The translations under genes were made by a program, and so were the position numbers. The notes under the pieces are model-generated. The model did not search any database and had not been told where the DNA came from. It saw nothing but the letters and a program-made list of their open reading frames with translations. DNA of 15,013 nt from Bacteroidales bacterium (GTDB lineage: Bacteria > Bacteroidota > Bacteroidia > Bacteroidales > WCHB1-69), in the NCBI GenBank assembly GCA_012838875.1, contig DUOL01000044.1, positions 1-15,013 of the forward strand, written 5' to 3'. Below, piece by piece: positions 1 to 5,983 of this stretch (positions within the stretch are counted from its first letter, which is position 1; every line of letters begins with the position of its first letter).

Positions 1-235
1 AGGAAATACGTTGAATTTCTTTAATAGCGTCGGCTTGAGCACCAGCGGGAATAGAGGGGTTGATGCGTTTTACGGCGTTTTGTAAACGACCAAGTAATAA
101 AACCTGCTCAAAGCTTTCCCTTTCAGGTGTTTTGCTGTCAGGAGCAATATTTGGTGCATAAATATACTCGTAACCGAGCTTTTCTAATAACTCAATGGCG
201 AAGAATTCGATGGTATTTTCTGTTATTTTATTCAT
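1..235 (-). CDS. hsdR: Type I restriction endonuclease subunit R, N-terminal fragment
   Basis: This is the first 78 codons of the motor and nuclease subunit of a type I restriction-modification complex; the rest lies beyond position 1. I translated it by hand: it starts MNKITENTIEFFAIELLEKL, followed by GYEYIYAPNIAPD, ERESFEQVLLL and later RINPSIP. That is the usual start of Bacteroidota HsdR proteins, ahead of the N-terminal nuclease domain. HsdR joins HsdM and HsdS to translocate along and cut unmodified DNA. The ATG (235-233) shares one base with the TGA stop of the upstream Argonaute gene, which suggests coupled translation. The visible stretch is more GC-rich than the Argonaute gene beside it (28 G/C in bases 1-60, against 15 in 1321-1380) and resembles hsdM. 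The nuclease and helicase motifs are outside the window, so intactness cannot be judged. Confidence 0.88.
   Translation of the reverse strand, partial: MNKITENTIEFFAIELLEKLGYEYIYAPNIAPDSKTPERESFEQVLLLGRLQNAVKRINPSIPAGAQADAIKEIQRIS
209..220. repeat. 12-bp repeat near the start of hsdR (pair with 3053-3064)
   Basis: The plus-strand sequence gattttc-type 12-mer gatggtattttc matches gattgtattttc at 3053-3064 in 11 of 12 bases. On the coding strand both encode ENTI, once in HsdR and once at the end of HsdS. The two copies bracket the DUF4062-APAZ/pAgo pair. It may be an insertion scar or chance. Confidence 0.4.
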
Positions 236-1659
236 CACATATAAAAAGCATAAGATTCTTTTGGCTGTTCGTTTTCTTCAAGATATTTCATTATTTCACC
301 TACTCGTCTTGCGCAACCAATTGTTATTGGGTATTTATTATCAAATTGTGTATTGTTCCAATTCATTTTTGTCAAGCCAAGAATTTCTTTGCAAACTGTC
401 TTTACAGATGAAACAGAACTTACTATTCGCACTTCTAATGGAGCAGGAATATACATTCCAGGATAAGTTTGATATTGATGAACTGAACCTCTGGTGTAAA
501 GTATGTGTCTTTCTTCTGTTAAAGAAAACATAGAACCTCTTACTGGTGGATAGAGATTGTTTCTAAAAAAGCGTAAATCTGTTTCCTTAACAGTTAAAAT
601 GTCGTATTCTGAAATACCCAGTTCCTGCATTGCTTGAATAAAGCCATCAAGTTCATCTTCATAGTATTTTGAAGTTTTATGTAAAACGACTCGACCGGGC
701 ATTGTGCCTGTAGCAAACTTGTATTTAATCAATGCTTCTTTTAGTAAAGTTAAAGATTGTTCTAAAGATAAGTGTGGTTTTCTATCGTCTTTATCTTCTA
801 CAACGGGGGTTCCACGAAGTATTACGCCTTTCCCATTTTCATTGAAAATTTGTGCCAAACTGGTTTGAATAGTTGTCTTGTCCCTGCTTCTGTAAAAACC
901 AATACCGACAAAACATACTTTTGGTCTGTTTTCGTCAATCTCTAACTTCCATGGAATAGTTTGAAGTCCCTTGTAATAAAGAGCAGTGCAAAAATTCCAA
1001 GCCTTTGTTGCAGCGTCTTGTGATTTGTTGCTGTCGTGCATTACATATTCTCTTAATAACTGAATGGGGGTGTTGTATCTCATTGCACGAGCTTTTAATG
1101 CTCTCCTGAAATTTACTTCTAATTCAGTTTCTTCATTATCTTCAGCTATTTGTTCAACGGATTCATCATCTATGTTTTTATTTACAATTTTTCCTTCAAA
1201 ACTTTTTGGTACAATACATATTATAACATCGCAGTTTTTAATATCAGAGAGAAAGCCAATATTTTCAGCAAATAGCTCTACCGCATCCAATACTTTCTTA
1301 TCTCTATTACGTTCTTTTAGAATCTCTTTAATGTCATTTGGTGAGAGAATCCTCTCATAATTAGAATCATAAATAAATTTAGCACAAAACCCATTATCTT
1401 GATTGAAACCCGGAAACGACTTGAACAATCCTTTTTGCTTACCCTCGGACTTTGCTGGAATATAGCTTTCAAACCTTTTTAATAATTTTTTTAGGTTCTC
1501 GATGTCTTCTTCAATACCAATTATACCAAGAAGTAATTGATTTTTCCTCGCTTCAATAACTGTGTCATACACATTAAATTTAGCAATTCCCTCTCTCGGA
1601 CAAATACTTTTGCCTTCACCAAATAATAAAAAAGGTTCTTGAATGTAGTCAGCTTTCAT
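235..1659 (-). CDS. Short prokaryotic Argonaute (MID-PIWI), catalytically inactive
   Basis: A 474-residue short pAgo with MID and PIWI domains and no PAZ. In this family the protein binds a small guide and a target nucleic acid and then switches on an APAZ-bound effector. MID spans about residues 130-245, with a possible guide 5'-phosphate pocket around R185/R186, K189 and Q200 (TPIQLLRE), then KAWNFCTALYYKG at 219-231. PIWI spans about 246-474. The C-terminal blocks are highly typical of short pAgos: YTRGSV at 388-393, QTYPGMYIP at 397-405, KMNWNNTQFD at 431-440, and PITI with ARRVGEI. Two expected acidic catalytic positions are lost (VGIGF at 251-255, LHKTS at 326-330), so target cleavage is not expected. 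Its ATG overlaps the stop of the DUF4062-APAZ gene by 4 nt (ATGA), and its own stop overlaps the hsdR start. It looks full length. The family call is firm; the guide and target types are unknown. Confidence 0.93.
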   Translation of the reverse strand: MKADYIQEPFLLFGEGKSICPREGIAKFNVYDTVIEARKNQLLLGIIGIEEDIENLKKLLKRFESYIPAKSEGKQKGLFKSFPGFNQDNGFCAKFIYDSNYERILSPNDIKEILKERNRDKKVLDAVELFAENIGFLSDIKNCDVIICIVPKSFEGKIVNKNIDDESVEQIAEDNEETELEVNFRRALKARAMRYNTPIQLLREYVMHDSNKSQDAATKAWNFCTALYYKGLQTIPWKLEIDENRPKVCFVGIGFYRSRDKTTIQTSLAQIFNENGKGVILRGTPVVEDKDDRKPHLSLEQSLTLLKEALIKYKFATGTMPGRVVLHKTSKYYEDELDGFIQAMQELGISEYDILTVKETDLRFFRNNLYPPVRGSMFSLTEERHILYTRGSVHQYQTYPGMYIPAPLEVRIVSSVSSVKTVCKEILGLTKMNWNNTQFDNKYPITIGCARRVGEIMKYLEENEQPKESYAFYM

Positions 1660-3047
1660 AGTCCAAATAAATTTACGTTTCCGTCTTTGTCAGTGAGTTT
1701 TTTTCGTATACTAATTTCTTCCAAGTTATTCCAAACAGAGTCTGGTACAATAGGAGTAAAATCAACCTTTTCAATTTGCTCTAATTTTAAAAAAGGGTAT
1801 TCTTTGTATTCAATAAATAAGGATTCCATTTGTAGAGGTTGTAAATAATGAAGAATGAAATTAAAATGATTAAAAACATGCATATTTCGTTCTTTCTTTT
1901 TTAACCATTGAATGTTTTTGAAAGCAGAATCACAAACAGTCAAATTATTCCAAAGAAAAATCCAATCAGGCCTTAGAAATAGATACCATTCGTTATCTAA
2001 GTTTTCAAAACCTGTCCTAAAGGCAAGGCATTTCAAATTATACACTTTTGTTTTATCTTTTAGATCATATTTGATATCAACAACTTTTCTTTTTGCTTTT
2101 TTCTTTGTTTTTGTCCATGTGTGTGAACGTGGTTGCCAATTACCAGCATCATCTTTCTGGGTTGGTAGAAAAGCAAATAGTTTTTCATTTTTAAACCATT
2201 TGATTGCATGTTTATGAAGTTTAGTTTCTAAGCATTTTTTCAACAAATATTTGAATTGTGACAAATGATTTGGAGATGCATTATAAAATTCATCACAGGC
2301 AAATTGCTCAGCTGTTCCCCTGTCAATTATTTTTGTTAATCCAACAGAACTATCTTGTAGATTATGAAAGGTAATGATTTTTCCATTCCAGACTACCCAG
2401 TCGTGTGGGAATGAAATATCTTGCATATACAATGCAGACACAGCATAATCGTGAAGGCTAGGTTTATAGAATGGTCTCTTCCTTTCTTTGTTATATTGCT
2501 TTACAGTCTTTTTGTTAATATCTAAGTCTGCAATGAATATATAGCTTGGGAACTGGACTTTTACAAGGTTAGAGTAAACTGGCTCAGTTTTATTGAAATA
2601 TTCATTTTGTTTCTTGTCAATCTCTGTTTTTAAAGCTTTTTCTAATTCTTTTTCTAACTCGAAAGCATTATTAATAGTTTTGCGAAAATAGTTTAGCTCT
2701 ACACGTCTTTCAAAATCTTTCTGTAAAGGTTCTTTTGTATAAGTGGTGTTGATTACTAATATTGGAATGCCTTTATTTTTTGCAGTTAGATATTCCAGTT
2801 CAGTAATGGATTCCTTTCCTTCGGGTTGCCAACCATATCGACTACCTAAAATAAGCACGTAAATGTCTGATTCCATTACTTTAGTAAGGCAAGCGGTAAG
2901 TGAATCAGTGCTTTGAGCTTCCATTGTCTTTTCAGACATTACAGGAAAGCCACCAACCTTAATTACAGCATTATACGCAGCAGTTCTTTCGATTGCTAAA
3001 TCGAAAACTGTACTACTAATAAATATTTTTGGTTGAGTAATAAACAT
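1656..3047 (-). CDS. DUF4062 (TIR-like)-APAZ effector partner of the short pAgo
   Basis: A 463-residue two-domain protein. Residues about 6-100 match DUF4062, a TIR-like domain: PKIFISSTVFDLAIER at 6-21, GGFPVMSE at 32-39, SDIYVLILGSRYGW at 60-73, and ITELEYLTAKNKGIPILVI at 81-99. E83 and E85 are candidate counterparts of the TIR NADase glutamate, which is inference. A charged helical linker (about 125-150) leads to an APAZ domain at about 160-440, with IADLDI at 172-177, WNGKIITFHNL at 220-230, LTKIIDRGTAEQF at 237-249 and EWYLFLRPDWIFLWN at 353-367. APAZ occupies the place of the missing Argonaute N/PAZ region and tethers an effector to short pAgo. The start ATG shares one base with the hsdS stop (TAATG), and the stop overlaps the pAgo start. 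Characterised relatives carry SIR2, TIR or nuclease domains instead. By analogy it may deplete NAD(P)+ when pAgo meets its target; that activity is not shown by sequence alone. Confidence 0.85.
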   Translation of the reverse strand: MFITQPKIFISSTVFDLAIERTAAYNAVIKVGGFPVMSEKTMEAQSTDSLTACLTKVMESDIYVLILGSRYGWQPEGKESITELEYLTAKNKGIPILVINTTYTKEPLQKDFERRVELNYFRKTINNAFELEKELEKALKTEIDKKQNEYFNKTEPVYSNLVKVQFPSYIFIADLDINKKTVKQYNKERKRPFYKPSLHDYAVSALYMQDISFPHDWVVWNGKIITFHNLQDSSVGLTKIIDRGTAEQFACDEFYNASPNHLSQFKYLLKKCLETKLHKHAIKWFKNEKLFAFLPTQKDDAGNWQPRSHTWTKTKKKAKRKVVDIKYDLKDKTKVYNLKCLAFRTGFENLDNEWYLFLRPDWIFLWNNLTVCDSAFKNIQWLKKKERNMHVFNHFNFILHYLQPLQMESLFIEYKEYPFLKLEQIEKVDFTPIVPDSVWNNLEEISIRKKLTDKDGNVNLFGL

Positions 3048-4177
3048 TATATGATTGTATTTTCCATTTCCACCCTCACCTCACCACTCATTAACTTGGG
3101 CAATAAAGTATCACGCAAGGCGGTGAGAGTGCGGATTTGGGTTGTGTTTGATTTGAGCTTTTGAAATAGCGGTTCTGTCATATCAATAAATTCTATAACA
3201 AGCCTTTTGGGATATTTGGGAAAATCAATAGATTTAAGATTTGCTTGATTAATCTTAGGTTGGACAGCTCCTGTAACTATCTCATCAATATTTTTCTTTT
3301 TCAAATATATCCAAATAAAAAAATTATTATATGGAGGTATAGCCTGTATTACATGAGCATGGTTGTTAACCCAAAATTTTCCAGTCGCATATTGTAGTAC
3401 AGGATAACCTTCATTCGTCCTTACCGTTCCATCTTCTCCAAGCAAAATATATTCGCCATCAAAAATATAGTCATTAATATAGTCCATTATTTCTGCAGCA
3501 CCATAATATGGATATAATTGTCCATCTTTTTTCTTATCTCTTTCCATTTTGGACAGCGGAATTCTAAGATTATCATAAATCTCAATAACTTCACCCAAAT
3601 CGCCCTCCTCCCACTCCTCCTTTTCCTCCTCCACAAACCACTGCCTAAACAGTGTTTCTGCCATTTTTTCAAGGGTAGCGTTTTGGCGGTGAAGCAGATC
3701 TATTTTATCATCAAGACTGGAAAGAACAGAAGCGATGGATTTTTGTTCGGAAAGAGGGGGTAACTTAATTTCAAGGTTTTCTAGCTGTTTTTTAGTTATA
3801 TTAGAGAATATAGAACCTGTGGCACTAGAAAGTAACACCTTTAAATTATAATCTATAATCCCCCTTAAAAAGCATCTATATTCAGAGCCACTCTTATGAC
3901 GAATTGCAGCTAATCCACGTCCAATAGAATATCTCTTATCCGCCCAATTCATTCGCCCAGTAGAGCCTCTTACACAAAAAAGTAAATCTAATGGTCTGCA
4001 TTCGCGTTTTGAATCTATCGTATATTGTACGGCTTTTGGATTTTTGATTTTAAATTCTGTAGGTCCATTTAACAATGGAATACCATTCCCAATTGTATTA
4101 CAGGTTTCACCTTTTGGCGATTGTCCCATTTCAATATCTGCTATTTCACCTAAAGTTGTTTTTTTCCACTCACTCAT
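3047..4177 (-). CDS. hsdS: Type I restriction-modification specificity subunit S
   Basis: The DNA-recognition subunit: it gives the HsdM methyltransferase and the HsdR nuclease their bipartite target sequence. It is 376 residues with the expected half-repeat plan. The first half opens with WKKTTLGEIADIEMGQSP and target-recognition domain 1. A conserved helix follows: PLSEQKSIASVLSSLDDKID, then about 20 residues later ETLFRQWFVEE. The second half opens similarly (EEWEEGDLGEVIEI) and ends with a second helix (NTTQIRTLTALRDTLLPKLMSGE). An acidic linker, encoded by a polypurine run at about 3600-3635, separates the halves. It is slightly short for HsdS but has both recognition domains and both helices, so it looks functional. 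The target sequence cannot be predicted. The start overlaps the nuclease gene by 8 nt. The last residues after GEVRVE (MENTII) look like an extension and resemble the start of HsdR. Confidence 0.95.
   Translation of the reverse strand: MSEWKKTTLGEIADIEMGQSPKGETCNTIGNGIPLLNGPTEFKIKNPKAVQYTIDSKRECRPLDLLFCVRGSTGRMNWADKRYSIGRGLAAIRHKSGSEYRCFLRGIIDYNLKVLLSSATGSIFSNITKKQLENLEIKLPPLSEQKSIASVLSSLDDKIDLLHRQNATLEKMAETLFRQWFVEEEKEEWEEGDLGEVIEIYDNLRIPLSKMERDKKKDGQLYPYYGAAEIMDYINDYIFDGEYILLGEDGTVRTNEGYPVLQYATGKFWVNNHAHVIQAIPPYNNFFIWIYLKKKNIDEIVTGAVQPKINQANLKSIDFPKYPKRLVIEFIDMTEPLFQKLKSNTTQIRTLTALRDTLLPKLMSGEVRVEMENTII
3053..3064. repeat. 12-bp repeat at the 3' end of hsdS (pair with 209-220)
   Basis: This is the partner of the repeat at 209-220 (11 of 12 bases identical). 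It falls in the last codons of hsdS, just before the DUF4062-APAZ start, and encodes the ENTI of the terminal MENTII of HsdS. Confidence 0.4.
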
Positions 4178-4706
4178 TTATCTTAGTTTTTACAAGGTTA
4201 TCGGAAATGATTTCGTTTGAGCGTGCTTTTTCTTTTAGGTGTTCTTTGCCATTTATGAAGTAACGATAAGTTGGTTTAGTTTTGCCAATTTTAACAAATA
4301 CACCAATCAGATATTTGTATTTTTCTTTTGGGCTGGTTAGGTCTTCAAGTTTTTTTAAGTCAGTATTAATATCATTGTTCCACCATCCCTTAAATTCGAC
4401 TACTAGCTTATTTTCTTCGTTTGAATCTCGTCTGTGAATTATTAAATCCGGTCTTAGCCCATTGGGGAAACGTCTTGATTTTTTAGCATTTCCATGATTC
4501 TTGTTGTATTCGGAATCCAAGTCTAGTGTTTCATAACATGTTCCTTGAAGTAAATTGCTTAAATGAATTCCTGTTCTAAAAACAAATGCTTGTTCTAAAC
4601 CAACTTTACATCCCTTTGAAAAATGCAGCAAACACCTATCTTCCTCATAAACCGCATTAACTGCATTTTGTAGAAGTTCATCTAAATATGCTTGCTCTTC
4701 ACTCAT
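4170..4706 (-). CDS. Putative PD-(D/E)xK nuclease-like protein with an HsdM-like tail
   Basis: A 178-residue protein I cannot place in a named family. It carries a plausible PD-(D/E)xK core: RPDLIIH (D87) followed by LVVEFKGWW (E104, K106), with E38 or E66 as possible upstream acidic residues. After the core come a lysine-rich helix and a strand (YLIGVFVKIGK). This fold is typical of restriction-type nucleases, so DNA binding or cleavage is plausible but unproven. The C-terminus is notable: residues 155-175 match the HsdM C-terminal tail at 15 of 21 positions (LKE-x-AR-x-NEIIS, then NL-x-K-x-K). The tail may be a recombination relic or a docking peptide for the restriction complex. The start (MSEEQ) and the next gene's start (MSEWK) share ATGAGTGA, and each is preceded by one copy of the same short repeat. 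The stop overlaps the hsdS start by 8 nt. Confidence 0.6.
   Translation of the reverse strand: MSEEQAYLDELLQNAVNAVYEEDRCLLHFSKGCKVGLEQAFVFRTGIHLSNLLQGTCYETLDLDSEYNKNHGNAKKSRRFPNGLRPDLIIHRRDSNEENKLVVEFKGWWNNDINTDLKKLEDLTSPKEKYKYLIGVFVKIGKTKPTYRYFINGKEHLKEKARSNEIISDNLVKTKINE
4171..4208. repeat. 38-bp direct repeat, copy A (end of nuclease gene/start of hsdS)
   Basis: The copy matches 4700-4737 in 34 of 38 bases, including a 19-base identical core (ttagtttttacaaggttat). On the coding strand it covers the last codons of the nuclease gene (ISDNLVKTK) and the first bases of hsdS (ATGAGTG). Copy B sits in the same place before the nuclease gene. This suggests that the nuclease gene arose or moved in by a duplication at an old HsdM-tail/hsdS-start junction. 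Confidence 0.85.
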
Positions 4707-4737
4707 TGTTATTAGTTTTTACAAGGTTATAGGAAAT
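4700..4737. repeat. 38-bp direct repeat, copy B (just upstream of the nuclease gene)
   Basis: This is the partner of copy A at 4171-4208. It is non-coding now, but read in the matching frame it still gives ISYNLVKTNNNE and a stop, which resembles an HsdM-type tail that has decayed. It ends in the ATGAGTG start of the nuclease gene. Confidence 0.85.
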
Positions 4738-4756
4738 ATATCGTTGAAAAATTAGC

Positions 4757-5902
4757 TTAGTTATCATTTTCAAAAATATTTAAGTAAGGTTCAAAAATAA
4801 AAATACGGTTACGGCTTTGTCCGGTAAGTTCTTTTAAATATTTTTTTTCTTGCATCTTTGCTACCAAATCATTGGCAGCCTTATAGCTTAGGTTACAAAT
4901 TTTGGCTGCATGGTCGATTGTAACAACGGGTTCTCGAAATAAAGCTGTTAATAAGGTTAAAGCGGAATTACTCCTTCGTCCAAAAGTTGAACTTATTCTA
5001 TTTTCAATGTTTTCCTTTAGTTTAAGAATATTTGAAAGTGTATCTACAGACTGGGTTGCTGTTTGTTCAATGCCAACTAAAAAGTACTTTATCCATTGCA
5101 ACATATCATTATGAGTACGTACGCGATTTAAATTGTCGTAATATAAGCCCTTGTTTTTTTCAAAATAAAGCGACAAGTAAAGCAATGGTTTATCTAAAAT
5201 TCTTTCAGATACAAGGTATAAAGTAATCATCAGCCGTCCAATACGTCCATTCCCATCTAAAAATGGGTGAATCGTTTCAAATTGATAATGAACTATAGCA
5301 ATACGTACTAATGCCGGTACATTTATTTCATCATTGTTTAGAAATTTTTCCAAATCGCCCATTAATTCGTTAATTAATTGATGTGTTGGAGGTATAAAAA
5401 CGGCATCAGCTAGTGAATTGCCACCAATCCAGTTTTGACTGGCTCGGTACGTTCCCGGAAGTTTATTCTCGCCACGAACACTTTGTAGCAAGATTTGATG
5501 AGTTTTTTTTAATAATCGTGATGATATAGGCAATTTTTCTAGCTCTATAATAGCTTCATTTATTGCTCTAATGTAATTATTTATTTCCTGCCAATCGTTT
5601 CTTCTTTCAGGACGAATCTCTTCAATAGGCAATAAAGCTTCATCCATATTGGTTTTCGTTCCTTCAATCCGACTGGAAATTACCGCTTCTTTAGTTACAT
5701 GTAATTGAATAAAAAGGTCAATATTAGGAACCAATCGCGCAAAAGAGTTAAGTTCACCCAGTTTTATCGCAGCTTTTTCTATCAAACGGTTTATTATGGG
5801 TGTTTTCCATATCCACTCATCATTTATTTTACTTGGAACAAAATATTTGTAACCTAATTGGGTTTCAAAATGTCCGGCTTTATATTTTTCAAGTTCAATC
5901 AT
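4757..5902 (-). CDS. Fic domain AMP-transferase (autoinhibited class II) with C-terminal winged helix
   Basis: A 381-residue Fic protein. These enzymes usually transfer AMP from ATP to a hydroxyl side chain of a target protein. The full Fic motif HPFLDGNGRIGR is at 212-223, with the catalytic histidine at 212. A class II inhibitory helix precedes it: S76, E80 and G81 in SSRIEG fit (S/T)xxxE(G/N), so the enzyme should be held off until released. The C-terminal region (about 305-375) looks like a winged helix: VVTIDHAAKICNLSYKAAND, then RNRIFIFEPY. The layout resembles the stand-alone Fic proteins common in Bacteroidota and often found in type I restriction loci. It lies 81 nt after hsdM, behind a long AT-rich inverted repeat, and 50 nt before the nuclease gene. 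The target is unknown; a component of the restriction complex is one possibility. Confidence 0.93.
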   Translation of the reverse strand: MIELEKYKAGHFETQLGYKYFVPSKINDEWIWKTPIINRLIEKAAIKLGELNSFARLVPNIDLFIQLHVTKEAVISSRIEGTKTNMDEALLPIEEIRPERRNDWQEINNYIRAINEAIIELEKLPISSRLLKKTHQILLQSVRGENKLPGTYRASQNWIGGNSLADAVFIPPTHQLINELMGDLEKFLNNDEINVPALVRIAIVHYQFETIHPFLDGNGRIGRLMITLYLVSERILDKPLLYLSLYFEKNKGLYYDNLNRVRTHNDMLQWIKYFLVGIEQTATQSVDTLSNILKLKENIENRISSTFGRRSNSALTLLTALFREPVVTIDHAAKICNLSYKAANDLVAKMQEKKYLKELTGQSRNRIFIFEPYLNIFENDN

Positions 5903-5934
5903 ATTTTTATTAATAAACTATAAATGCAATTAAA

Positions 5935-5975
5935 AGTTTTATTTTACTTTATTAAGTTAAAGTAAAATAAAAACT
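5935..5975. promoter_or_regulatory. Long AT-rich inverted repeat between hsdM and fic
   Basis: The arms are 5935-5951 (AGTTTTATTTTACTTTA) and 5958-5975, complementary apart from one extra A/T, around a 6-nt loop. A further direct copy of TTTATTTTACTTT sits at 5979-5991 across the end of hsdM. In the hsdM transcript this would form a 17-bp hairpin. No long U run follows, so it could be an RNA-stability or partial-termination element rather than a classical terminator. That role is inferred. Confidence 0.6.
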
Positions 5976-5983
5976 CTTTTATT

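Noticed and set aside
127..533. Two plus-strand reading frames opposite the pAgo and hsdR start
   Set aside because: They read as Phe/Leu-rich antisense of well-supported genes and have no family features.
3047..4177. HsdS as a truncated, phase-variable half subunit
   Set aside because: Both recognition domains and both conserved helices are present, and there is no invertase or second hsdS copy in the window.
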